Origin: Camillea tinctor
Lineage: Eukaryota; Ascomycota; Sordariomycetes; Xylariales; Xylariaceae
NCBI GenBank assembly: GCA_022578605.1
Contig: MU394107.1
Coordinates: forward strand, 124,001 to 188,000
DNA: 64,000 bases
Reading direction: 5' to 3'
Shown here: piece after piece, positions 31,637 through 42,444 of the stretch
Layout of the letters: each line of letters begins with the position of its first letter
Position numbering within the stretch: the first letter of the stretch is position 1
Notes under the pieces: model-generated
What the model saw: the letters and a program-made list of their open reading frames with translations, nothing else
What the model was told of the DNA's origin: nothing
Databases searched by the model: none
Made by a program: the position numbers and the translations under genes

Positions 31637-32770
31637 CTTTTTTTTTTCTCTCCTCCTCTTTCTTTTTTTTAAAAAAAAGATCTGTTTTGCTTGGTAATTG
31701 GTTCTATGTAGTAGGTAGTAAGAGAAGAAACTTGAGGAAGAAGGTTAGGTAAGTTAGGATGTGTTGGTTGGTTTGCTTGTTGATGAATAGATGCTGTGTA
31801 GGTACTTTATTGGACTGGGAACTTAAATTAATATGACGTACGATAAAGAGAAGCGCAAAGGAGGGAAAGATGGAGGATTTAAAGCTATCTGGTAACGGAT
31901 GTCAATATGTGATGGGCTCTCGTCCTACTTACGTGACGAACATTCGACGTCACGAGTAAAGGGGTATTGCCTTCTCCAAATCATATGACCCCAGAATCCT
32001 AAATCCACACCACGGCTCGGCCCGCTAGTATAGCGTAACTTCTATAACAACAATAATACTTATGAAGTTGAAAAAAAGGGGGTATGATGTCTGAATTGTA
32101 TATTCAATATCCTCATCTTCCTGGAAAGCCAATAATACCTGACTTTTATTTTGTGATATTATTTCTAGAGTGCCTTATTCGTAAATTTCCTGTTTTGGGA
32201 ACACACCCAGATAGATGGAGGAAAATGTCGTTAGCACAAGTATATATATATATCTTGATCGGTGTAGCATCTCATATATCTCTTATACTTTTTCTTCTTC
32301 TGATTGCGGAAGGAATAGGAATAGCTGGCTAGTAAATTGACTAACCTATATTCATCATTGCGAACACACACATCCTAGGCTTTACTGCTCTTCATGACGA
32401 CGAGTCGATAAGACTAAAGAGGCAGGGGAGAGTACAGACTTTAGAGATCTAGGCAAAGACGACATTATCCTCTTCCCAAGGCTATCAGTAGGTTGTGCAA
32501 GTTAAAGGATATCCCATCAGTCAAGCCTTCGCTGCCGACGTCTCTGCGACCTCCGTTTAGGTTTAGCTATACCGTGTTGATTGGCATGTATTTTACAATT
32601 GTTATTTTTTTATTTCCTCAGTTATCTCGTTAGGTTGCGCTTTTATCCAAGCAATGAGCAGAAAATAATGTCTCTCTGCCCTTTAACTAGTCACCAGATT
32701 CCTTTTTTAATCCCTTAGACATAATATGTAGATGCTCAATCTTCTGATAGGTACCTAGGTAGGTAGGTAT
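31637..32770. other. Intergenic: GFA promoter side and zinc-knuckle gene 3' side
   Basis: A/T homopolymer runs (31636-31680) lie immediately upstream of the GFA start codon. GTACCTAGGTAGGTAGGTAT lies at 32751-32770, right against the stop codon of the next gene. No coding signal. Confidence 0.5.
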
Positions 32771-32771
32771 T
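32751..32771. repeat. CCTAGG-centred palindrome with TAGG direct repeats
   Basis: TACCTAGGTA followed by further TAGG units directly at the 3' end of the zinc-knuckle ORF. It is one of at least ten related sites in intergenic DNA of this window (see findings). Confidence 0.7.
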
Positions 32772-34201
32772 TACTCAGCCTTAGCAGAGACTGGCGTGCT
32801 TTTCTTCAAGCAGCCTTGACAGATACCACCGACAAAGCCCTTGTTCTGTCGGTTTCTCACTCCGCACTCCCTGCAGTGCAGCGGGCAAAGATACCTATCG
32901 CAACCCCTCGCCGGACACTCTACCTTCCAGCGGCAGTCCTGCGTCAGGTGCTGGCCCCCGCAGGGACACCGCTTCAGGGCGCACTTCCGACCCGTGTGGC
33001 CCTTAACGCCGCACATGCAACACCGGTACGCGCACATCATAGCGGACTTGTGCTTGGCGTGGTTCGGTGGGTAAGGCGACCCGCATCGCCGGCTGCAGGG
33101 GACGGAGCAGTGAGGGGCAGTGTGGCGCTGCGGGAAGGGCCGGCACTTGCACCGGTTCACGGCCTTGATGGTGCAGTTACGGGCCTTGTGCTCGGAGGAG
33201 TCGCAGTACCCGCACGGTAAGGGGCAGTCCTTGGTGAAGTGGTTGTTTCGAACGCCACAGTTAGTACACGAGTGCTTTATCACCTGCTTCTTGCTATTGC
33301 GGTCCGGCAGGCCCTTGAGAATCCACTCGGGCGGGTCGTGGAACATCGCCTCTATGTGCGTCCGGCTGAGACTCCGCCGACGGGATAGCTTGTCTACTTT
33401 GGAGAGTGGGAGGCGAGGAGAATATACGAGCTGATATAGGATAGGCGGATTTGGGTATAAAGGCGTCCTGAGCCACGAATTAGGTAGGGGTAAGCTATGA
33501 GACCGACGAGGCCTGCCGCGACGGATTACGTTTGTGTTATCTAGAGACTTTTCTATATACCCCTCGCGCCTTGCCTTGATACAACCAATATTTATCGTAT
33601 CGATCTGAGGTACTTGATGTTTGACCCGCGAGGGGGGGCTAGGATCTGGGGAGAAGTCACGCCATTCGAATACGCGAAGAGGCGGCTGTTGGTACCCTGA
33701 GACCAGTGAATTCTGATGATGGACAGCCGCCGCTGTCTGGAACTGCTTAATATGTGCTACCATATCTTTCTTCCAGCACGGGGGCGGTACCGGCTTTGAG
33801 ATATAACCTGAGAGACGAAGAGATTTGATATAATAGCTTAATTCAGGACTTATCTCCATAAAATACCTTTGAACAAGGTCGGAGATCCAGTCCTGGACTG
33901 CAGGCGACTTTTCGAATTTTTCCAAATCGCGTAGCGGTAACAATATTCGCACGGTTGTATGAGTCTCAAGTAACTTTGATAGGACCTGTAGATCAAGCCC
34001 GAGCTGGCGGTCCTGCGACTTGATGGCACTAAATGCATGACGTTCATACATTTTCCGGAGATAAGTGCTCGCTTTCACACGACGCGGAATCATGTAATCA
34101 TCCATGATGCGGTTCACAAGGATATCACGTCCCCCAAGTGGCCGAGGCGAGTATCGTCTGAAATCCAGATCGACCCCGTTCAGGGGGTAGTGTAAAGACA
34201 T
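32771..34201 (-). CDS. Orphan protein with C-terminal tandem CCHC zinc knuckles
   Basis: Intronless, 476 aa, ATG at 34201. Residues 1-305 match no family I recognise; they are basic, with conserved-looking stretches such as KASTYLRKMYERHAFSAIKS and TTVRILLPLRDLEKFEKS. Residues about 309-463 form a Cys/His array: C-x2-C-x5-H-x4-C (CTNCGVRNNHFTKDC), C-x2-C-x4-H-x4-C (CGYCDSSEHKARNC), the canonical knuckle CCMCGVKGHTGRKC, shorter variants (CPCGGQHLTQDC, CKCRPFPQRHTAPHC) and a final C-x2-C...C-x2-C pair. This suggests single-stranded nucleic-acid binding, as in CCHC RNA-binding proteins. There is no protease, reverse transcriptase or integrase beside it, so I do not call it a retroelement gag. 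The downstream 3' end abuts a CCTAGG palindrome. Confidence 0.65.
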   Translation of the reverse strand: MSLHYPLNGVDLDFRRYSPRPLGGRDILVNRIMDDYMIPRRVKASTYLRKMYERHAFSAIKSQDRQLGLDLQVLSKLLETHTTVRILLPLRDLEKFEKSPAVQDWISDLVQRYFMEISPELSYYIKSLRLSGYISKPVPPPCWKKDMVAHIKQFQTAAAVHHQNSLVSGYQQPPLRVFEWRDFSPDPSPPSRVKHQVPQIDTINIGCIKARREGYIEKSLDNTNVIRRGRPRRSHSLPLPNSWLRTPLYPNPPILYQLVYSPRLPLSKVDKLSRRRSLSRTHIEAMFHDPPEWILKGLPDRNSKKQVIKHSCTNCGVRNNHFTKDCPLPCGYCDSSEHKARNCTIKAVNRCKCRPFPQRHTAPHCSVPCSRRCGSPYPPNHAKHKSAMMCAYRCCMCGVKGHTGRKCALKRCPCGGQHLTQDCRWKVECPARGCDRYLCPLHCRECGVRNRQNKGFVGGICQGCLKKSTPVSAKAE

Positions 34202-35600
34202 CTGGGGAAGGCCGGGGCAGGGCCGGGGTAAAGCCGGAGGAAGTATGGATTTTCTTTTTTTTTTCTTAGAAAAGAACTGGGCGTCTATTGACTACCGAAG
34301 GTAAGGGGGAGGTGGGAAGGTGGGGAGTGAGGGGCCGTATCTCGGCCAGAAGCAGATCGTCAGATTGTGTTCTGTGGTTTACTCCTTTTAGTTATTTTTT
34401 TCCTTCTTATTTTTTTTCTCCCTCCCTTTTTTTCTTTCACTCTTTTTTTTGGACTCACGATGCTGATCGATCGAGTACGACCAACTGGTCCATTTGTTCA
34501 GGCATCCAGTCTCCAGTCCGAGTGTAACATGCGCCTCCCGGTATATCTATCATTTCTCTTCTTCTGCTATCATATTTCATAAAGGCATGCAACTCGCAGA
34601 TATTCCCGTTGGTAGGAGACCGGACTAGACTGAGGAGTCGCGGAGGGGTGAAAGAAGATATCGTACTGAGTAGGTATGAACTTGGAAGAATCAAGTTTAG
34701 GTTACCAACTTAACCAGACGGAGGACGGAGAAGAGGGAGAACGGGCCGCTATTTGAGAAACGACAACTCCTCTAATCGCATAGTCGTATTCATCTATCGT
34801 GGACATGCATGTAGGAAATATACCCCTGGTTTGAACATCGTTGATCTCCCGCTAATTTCGGCCCGCGGAGGCAGACGATTCCTATACTCCGTGAACCAAT
34901 CCGGCAAGTCGCCCTGAGGCCAAAATGTTCGGACCAGGTCCCCGGCCTGGTCCCCCAAGCCCTACGCCTATTTCATCAACGCTCAGTTGCTTCTCCGTGA
35001 CGATGTGAGCATCTGGGCTTAGAGAAATCCTCCTTCTTGGCGTTTCCCAAGGGGGGTTAGACGCAGATGTTCTGGTCCAGCCGAGATGGAAGCGTTTGTC
35101 GTCAAGCTTGCCCCGGCTTCGTGCTTATGGCTACCCTAGAGGCAGGGCTTGAGAGTGCTGAGAACCTGGTTCTGCTAGTCCTGACAATCAAAAAACCTGC
35201 ACCCAGTTCCCTGGTTTCCGTATACGCCGCCCGCCGTCCACATCCTGGTCTTTACTTCCGCTGTTAATGTATCTCAAAATGTATCTACTATACCCCGAAC
35301 GCCTTGTTGGTCATCAACACGCATCCCGTCATCGATCCCATAATACCGGGGGGAGATATTCCTCCTATGAGCACGTCACTAATAGATCAATGTATCCACA
35401 AGCTTGTTAATACGACGATGCTTAGTCGTTCCCCGTCTCAGCTCAGCTTTCCATCTGATCCTTCCGGGGTCCAGGATGTGATATATCTGCCCTGTGTATA
35501 AGCTGTGCTCGGTCGCCCATTCTGTAAACAAGTCGTCCTCCAGCCGTTTAGATTATTTCTCCGCTGCTGGGACAGTATCGTAGTCACCTTGCCGGTATTA
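34202..35600. other. Divergent intergenic region between the zinc-knuckle gene and cellobiose dehydrogenase
   Basis: Shared upstream region. The first 250 bases are homopolymer-rich (T and A runs at 34250-34450). No gene found. It should hold the cdh promoter; no CreA or XlnR-type site is claimed, because such short consensus sites cannot be judged by eye. Confidence 0.5.
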
Positions 35601-38600
35601 ATGGCTCGTCTAAATCTTCTCACGACTCTGCTTCTAGCAGCTGGCCTAAGTAAGCTCTGCTGATTACCCCTTAGTAACTGCTAATAAGACGGGCTTGCTG
35701 ACACGGCGCAGACCTCCAACCATGTCTTGGCCAGTCGGGTACACCAACCGTTTTCACTGATCCAGACACCGGCATTATCTTCGATACATGGACTGTGCCA
35801 GACAGGTCCAAGGGGGCTACTGGCGTTGCGACGTATGGAGGCCTAACGTTTGGTCTTGCTCTTCCACAGGATGCTCTGTCGACCGATGCCGATGAGTTTA
35901 TCGGGTACTTGGTTAGAACCCCCATATTGTCCTTCGTAACTAGCTCGTGCATTAACAGGTTCGACAGCAATGTGGCTCCAACAGCACTACGGCCACTGGA
36001 TGGTGTGGTATTTCTTTCGGCGGACCCATGACAAACACTCTTCTTCTCATGGCTTGGCCATACGAAGATCAGATATTGACATCATTTAGATTTGCTACGG
36101 GTTACACTCTACCCGGCGTGTACACCGGTGACGCCTCTTTAACCCAAATCTCTTCCGTCGTCAATGAGACTCATTACACCCTGATTTTTAGATGCCAAAA
36201 CTGTCTCTCGTGGGATCAGGGCGGTGCCTCAGGATCCGCATCGACTAGCGATGGCTCGTTACTCTTAGGTTGGTGCAATGCTCTCCCTGCTCCCGGGAAT
36301 CCAAATTGCCCCGATGAGATCACTATCAGGCAGCACAACAACGGCGAATCTCTCTGGCAAGCTACACTCAACGCGGATGCTGCCAATCCGTCTTACACAG
36401 AATGGGCTGCTCTAGCTACAGCTACCGTGACAGGGAGTTGTGATGCCGCCCCGACGACAACCACGACAACTGCCACAACCACTACAGCCACAGCCACCGC
36501 TACCGGCATCCCAGTACCAACCGCAACCTACGACTACATCGTAGTCGGCGGTGGCGCTGCAGGAATTCCCATGGCCGACAAGCTGAGTGAGGCAGGCAAG
36601 AGTGTCTTGCTCATTGAAAAGGGACCACCATCGTCAGGACGATGGGGCGGTACACTAAAGCCCGAATGGCTCGACGACACAAACTTAACCCGATTCGACG
36701 TGCCCGGTCTATGTAACCAAATTTGGCATGACTCGGCCGGCATCGCTTGCACAGACACCGATCAGATGGCCGGGTGCGTGCTCGGCGGAGGCACTGCCGT
36801 CAACGCCGGTTTGTGGTGGAAGGTCTGTCGTGTACGATCTAAAAAATATTTAGAGATGGTTGCTGACTGGAGATTTTAGCCCTACTCTCTCGACTGGGAC
36901 TACAACTTCCCCGACGGATGGAAGTCCGCTGACATGGTCGGTGCCACATCTCGGGTATTCTCTCGTATCCCGGGCACGGACACGCCGTCACAAGACGGCC
37001 AGAGGTATCTGCAGCAGGGATTCAATGTCCTTTCAGGGGGTTTAGCAGCCGGCGGATGGACCGAGATCACGGCGAATGATTCCCCGGACGAGAAGAATCA
37101 TACTTTCTCTCACACGCCTTTCATGTTCTCCAATGGCGAGAGAGGCGGACCGATGGCGACATATCTGGTTTCTGCCAGCGAGCGTGATAACTTCAAGCTG
37201 TGGACTAACACTGCGGTGAAACGCGTCGTCCGAACTGACGGCCACATTACGGGTGTTGAGGTGGAAGCTTTCCAGGAGGGCGGATATACTGGAGTCGTCA
37301 ATGTCACGGCGGACATTGGGCGTGTAATTCTGTCTGCTGGCACGTTTGGCTCGGCCAAGATTCTCCTGAGAAGTGAGTTGCTGCTATTTTCAATCGAAGT
37401 TGATCTTGGAGAAGTGTTTTCTGACAATCTCAGGTGGAATTGGTCCGGCCGACCAACTTGAGGTGGTCCAGTCATCAACAGATGGGCCGACCATGATTTC
37501 GAATGACTCTTGGATCAACCTTCCTGTCGGTTACAACCTGGAAGACCATACCAACGTAAGTTCCCATTTCACTAGAATCTGTGTCGCAGTCCACGCTACT
37601 AACGAGGCTCTTAGACTGATACCGTTATCACCCATCCCGACGTCGTATTTTACGACTTCTACGAAGCCTATGACGCTCCAAACACGACGGATGCGGATTT
37701 ATACCTAGGTGAGTTTTCAATACATTCTTCAACAAAACGACATACTGAACTGACATTCCTCGCAAAGATAAACGCTCGGGTATCTTGGCACAGGCAGCTC
37801 CAAACATTGGGCCCATGTAAGTGAAATGCTAACTTGTTCTATGAAATGGCATCTGACAACTTCGCAGGTTCTGGGACGAGATTACCGGCGCCGACGGCAT
37901 TGTGCGACAGCTCCAATGGACAGCCAGAGTAGAGGCTAGTGATGGAGTAGAATCCCTAAGTATGTATATTCCTTAAGTTCGTTGCAGGTATGCGTTGATT
38001 GACTTTTTAAACCACAGCGGCCATGACAATGAGCCAGTATCTAGGACGGGGTGCGACGTCCCGTGGTCGCATGACTATTACCAAGGCCCTAACGACTGTG
38101 GTCTCTACACTTCCGTATCTCCATGACGAGAATGACGTGCAGGCTGTCATTCAGGGAATTAAGAATCTTCAGGCGGCCCTGGCAAATGTCGAGGGGCTTA
38201 CTTGGCAATACCCGGCTTCCAACACGACAGTTGAGGATTTCGTGAACAATGTAAGCTACATCACTATTGCCCACTTCTAAGATCCACTTGTTAACTATTA
38301 AACCAGATGATCGTCTCATACAGCAACCGTCGCTCGAACCACTGGATTGGTATGTTCCTTCTTCATCTCGTACAATTGCTTTTAGCCTAAACTCGCAGCT
38401 GGGAAAGCAAAGAAAGAGGAAAATAAAAAGGGCTAATGAGATAATTTAGGAACCAACAAGCTTGGCACGGACGACGGCCGGACTGACAATGGAACTGCGG
38501 TCGTGGACCTGGACACCAAGGTCTACGGCACGGACAACCTTTTCGTCGTCGACGCTAGCATCTTCCCCGGACACATCACCACAAACCCCTCCGCGTACAT

Positions 38601-38655
38601 CGTTATCGCCGCGGAGCACGCCGCAGAGCGGATTCTCGCCCTAGCTGCGCCTTAA
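35601..38655 (+). CDS. cdh: Cellobiose dehydrogenase (heme-flavin, AA8-AA3_1, no CBM1)
   Basis: Spliced model join(35601..35649, 35712..35911, 35959..36822, 36880..37372, 37434..37555, 37615..37708, 37768..37816, 37868..37959, 38018..38250, 38307..38349, 38450..38655), 814 aa; all ten introns keep frame. This secreted enzyme oxidises cellobiose and passes electrons through its cytochrome to lytic polysaccharide monooxygenases or other acceptors. Signal peptide about 1-24. Cytochrome domain about 25-246: by comparison with the Phanerochaete enzyme, the heme ligands correspond to Met107 (GGPMTNTLLL) and His209 (IRQHNNGE). Thr/Ala linker 247-273. Flavodehydrogenase from 274: FAD motif GGGAAG, CVLGGGTAVNAGLWWK, and catalytic His744 (SNHWIG) and Asn792 (HITTNPS). 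The protein stops at LALAAP with no cellulose-binding module. Confidence 0.95.
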
Positions 38656-40638
38656 ATACATGTGATTTATAGATGATGAGATTTATGAAGGCATATCAAA
38701 AAGGGAAAGAAAAACATTGATATCGTGTTTTCATTGCATGAGGCATGGACGTATCGAGTATTTTTGAAGGGGTTATTATTTCGTTGTACATATTATACAT
38801 TTATATCAACTCTGCATATATCGAGCTTGAATCGAACATATTTTCTGTAACTATCATGGTACTGTTGATCCTAAAAATCTCTTTCAGCTTTAGTGCTCTA
38901 AGTTCTAGTCAAAGGTCGGAAAAATGCTCATAAAGTAATATGTATATCCCTAGTATATCAGTCTCTTGTTGCCTCGGTCTTTGAAAAGCAGTAAACCTTC
39001 TCTTACAACACATCATGATATCTAAACAACCCCCTTCCCCTTCCCCCTTAAGCACTGCTTGTAATCTACACACACGGGCAAAAGCTAAGTTCTTATTCGA
39101 ATGGACTTGGCTATAAGACGACATCTAATTTTTCCTTTTTCCTGTATGTAATCTTCCACGTGGCAGGCGTACTTTACTAGTCTAGCATTGTCAGATCCTA
39201 CGAACCGCGAAGCTAGCAGTATCTTTTAAATCTTAAAGCAGCAGCAGCAGTAGCCAGAGTCAATGTAACATCGGCTCATGCGCGATCCTACCCTACCATA
39301 CCGACCTATGCACCCCAATCCCCGTTTTTCGCTCTCCCCCAGATTCGTTATCAGCTAGCCCGCCCCCTTACTTTCTGCTTGCATAGGTAGGTATCTATCT
39401 TTCTATCTATCTATATATTCAGCTCCAGTCAGATAGTCAATCAAGTTCGTCCACTCCCATTTGGGAATGATAAGTTGCACTAGATAATGCCGAGATCTCC
39501 CCGGGACTTAGAGATACGAAATATCGGAGATATAAAAAAACAAAAGGAAGGGATTTCATGTAGTTTGTAAATATCTAGGTTAATTCAACAGATATCTCCA
39601 ACGTAATACCAGATAAGGTACGCAGGCACTACTATCGGAGTCTTTCGTATGTATGGCACCCTGTCTCCTGGGGGCTTCGCGGCGAGCAAGCGGAAACGTC
39701 GGGATGTCCCCTATACTAAGCTCGGAGACTGACATTGGGGAAAGGTTCGGCGAAATGGAGCTTGAAAGTGGATTACATGATTACTATTGTTCATTTCAAT
39801 TGATGTTGATGAGTAAATTAGCTAGCGTAACAGTCTTACATGCGATACTTGTAATCTAGTATGTGAGGCAGTATGGTGACTTGTAGGTTGATTGTGACTT
39901 CTCTCACCCCCTATTCGTTAATATACGTGATGCTTCACGTGAATTTGCTCTATGTAGGTCCTTGACGATGGAATAATTCTATTACCCCAAGAAAATTGTG
40001 ATACTGGCTGCTATTAATGCAATCTCAGTACCAAAAGGAAAATAAGATCGTTCTCTAACCTACACAGAAGTCATCAACCCGGCACTGCATGCATAGTACA
40101 GGAGTGTCTGTATGGCAATACCGTCCCAATCTTACTGTGAAGGTCTCATGTATGTCAATATACATCGTAAAGCAACTGTAGACGACAATGACGATGACGA
40201 TGGTGTTTCTAATTCCTATGCTTCCACCTTAGACTAGCACACTGAGTCTTCCAAGTCATTCCAAAAAGAAAACAAATTCCCCTCGTCTCATTCATCCTCT
40301 ACCCAGGTTCCTACCCCTCCTTGAATGATATGCGCGGTCTATATCTAATTCTATTCCACGATGTTACGTGTCTTTGCCAGTAGTATCTATATCTCTAATT
40401 TCCATTTCCCCTCCATCTGGTTTAAAACTCCATGCCTCTGGTATCTCATACCATCCCAATCCCGTGTTATCCTATATCCTATATCTGTGTCTTTGTATGT
40501 CTAATATTCTATATCAAATGAACCCCTCCCCCCTCAAAAAAATACATAAGAAAACTTGACTTGTAAAAGTCTATGAGCCAATACCAAACTTTCCAAGGAA
40601 TGCAGAGAGAAAAAGAAAAAGAAAAAAACACCGAAAAC
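38656..40638. other. Intergenic between convergent cdh and Mpv17-family genes
   Basis: About 2 kb without a supportable gene. A CTAT microsatellite lies near 39397-39415 and a CAG-type short run near 39240. Both flanking genes end here, so more than simple 3' UTRs could fit, but I see nothing with coding character. Confidence 0.45.
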
Positions 40639-41649
40639 TCAGGCGACCATCTTCTGCCCCAAAGCACTACCACGCACACCCATACCCCCCACCGGCGTTG
40701 TCCTAACCAGCGCCCCCTTCCTCCCCGCCTCCTCCTCCTCAATCTCCTCCCTCCGATTCAACCAACTCAAATACGTCTGCCACGCGACGGCCACGACGCC
40801 GGCCAGCGCGGGTCTATACTCGGGGGCCACGAACGCGAAGCTCACGGCCGTGACGGCAGGCCAGACCTTGCAGCTGGCGGCGAAGCTCACGGGCACGGCG
40901 CGGCACACGCGGTCCCAGGCCTCGCGCGGCGAATCGCCCGCGAGCAGTGCCTGCGCGCCGAAGAAGTACGCCCCGAACGCGGGCGTGAACAGCAGCTGGT
41001 TGACGAGCACCTTGGTGGCCACCGACAGCGCGCGCGAGGACGCGAAGTTGAACGACCGCTCCAGAAGCGCGAACCACGAGTACCCCGGGATGGCGGCGGC
41101 GCCGCCGATGAGCAGGGAGCGGGCGGTGCGGGCGGGGTCGTAGGAGGAGGATGATGTTGGTTTAGTTGCGTTGGGGTCGTTGGAGGAGGAGGCGTTCATG
41201 CGCTGCGCGCTGAGGTCCGCGCACAGGTATATGAGCAGCGAGGTGGCGACCTGGGTGGCCCAGGGGCGGGCGCGCTGGGCGCGGGCGTAGGCTTCTCCCG
41301 CGCGGGTCAGGGGACCGAGGCGCTTCCAGAAGACTGCTCTCCCCCCTCCCACCCCTCCTACTCCGACTTCTACTGCTGCTTCTGCTGCTACCGGTTGTCC
41401 ATTTCCTGCCCGGGGTTGCGCTTCTGCTGCCGAGTGGAAGGCGTTGTTCGGGCCGGTCGTCTTCGGGTTTGTTATTGTTGTCTTCGGACTTGAGCTGTGG
41501 GGGGGAGTAGATGGAGATGGAGAGGATGAGGATGAGGACGGGGACGAGGTCGAGGTCTGTCGTCGGGAGGTGCGCAACGGGTGATGGATACGCTGGGGAG
41601 TTCCGATGCGCGGCCTCAGCAGGACGCGGATGACGGGGCCCGAGGCCAT
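40639..41649 (-). CDS. Mpv17/PMP22-family membrane protein
   Basis: Intronless, 336 aa. Family members are four-helix proteins of peroxisomal or mitochondrial inner membranes (Sym1, Mpv17, PMP22). The core is residues about 130-310: WATQVATSLLIYLCADLSAQ at the start, then PGYSWFALLERSF, KVLVNQLLFTPAFGAYFFGA, AASCKVWPAVTAVSFAFVAP and the terminal WQTYLSWLNRREE, equivalent to the family's W-x-x-YLS. The N-terminal 100 residues are basic and Ser/Pro/Thr-rich (RVLLRPRIGTPQRIHHPLRT), consistent with mitochondrial import. An insert of Ser/Asn/Asp residues separates the first two helices. Most likely a mitochondrial inner-membrane protein; transported substrate unknown. Confidence 0.85.
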   Translation of the reverse strand: MASGPVIRVLLRPRIGTPQRIHHPLRTSRRQTSTSSPSSSSSSPSPSTPPHSSSPKTTITNPKTTGPNNAFHSAAEAQPRAGNGQPVAAEAAVEVGVGGVGGGRAVFWKRLGPLTRAGEAYARAQRARPWATQVATSLLIYLCADLSAQRMNASSSNDPNATKPTSSSSYDPARTARSLLIGGAAAIPGYSWFALLERSFNFASSRALSVATKVLVNQLLFTPAFGAYFFGAQALLAGDSPREAWDRVCRAVPVSFAASCKVWPAVTAVSFAFVAPEYRPALAGVVAVAWQTYLSWLNRREEIEEEEAGRKGALVRTTPVGGMGVRGSALGQKMVA

Positions 41650-42444
41650 GAAGCAAAAAAAAAGGATCGATCGTTTAATAGGGGGTTAGGTAGGATAGGG
41701 GTTTTGTTTTATTATTATTTTACCGTAAGTAGGTAATTATGCTAGGTGTTTATTCGATGGTTATCATGATTGCAAATATAAGTAGTTCCTAGGTTGAAGT
41801 TAGTTATAGTCAAGTGAAGGGAGATGAGATGTTGGTGATATTAAACAAGAGTCTCGGGAATGTAAGGGCGAGACTAAGCTATGCGCGTATTAATGAAGGG
41901 CGTAGATTAAATCCCGAGACATTAAGGGTTTTTATGCATAATCGAATTAAAGGTGAAATCACCGGAGGTTAGTATATTTAATTAATGACATATTAAGCAC
42001 TTATACATTGTATGACCACTCTTAAATAGCAGAAACATAGAAGTACTTCGAGTCGTGATATACAATGCAAGTTAAAGGGGCTATCCGGCTTTAATCAAGT
42101 TTATTTTTCATTTTTGGCATATGCCACATCTTCTCATCCGCTTCTTCCCCCATATACGCCATACTTAAAGCTCAAAAATCCAAATACCCGACTATCAATA
42201 ACAAATACGCCACCTTGTAATCCTCCAGCCTCGCTTAGAATATTGATTCTGCGCTTGTAATCTCTAATACCGACCCTGCACCTAGAAAGCAATCCATTCA
42301 TCCATCCATCCATCCTATACCCTCCCTCTTCCCTCTTCCCTCTTTGCCTTCCCCTTAGAAAAACGAGAATAAAACATTAATTAGGTCCTCTTCCCCCTTC
42401 TCCCCCTTTCCCCTCATCTTTACCTTTCCCTTACATCCTTCCAC
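41650..42444. other. Intergenic: Mpv17-family promoter and 3' end of the ankyrin-like gene
   Basis: No gene. A (TCCA)n microsatellite at about 42301-42315 is followed by a pyrimidine-rich tract up to the ankyrin gene's stop codon. Confidence 0.5.
42301..42315. repeat. (TCCA)n microsatellite
   Basis: Nearly four perfect units downstream of the ankyrin-like gene's stop codon. Confidence 0.85.

Noticed and set aside
32771..34201. Zinc-knuckle gene as part of a retrotransposon
   Set aside because: No reverse transcriptase, integrase, protease or flanking long terminal repeats in the surrounding 1-1.4 kb.
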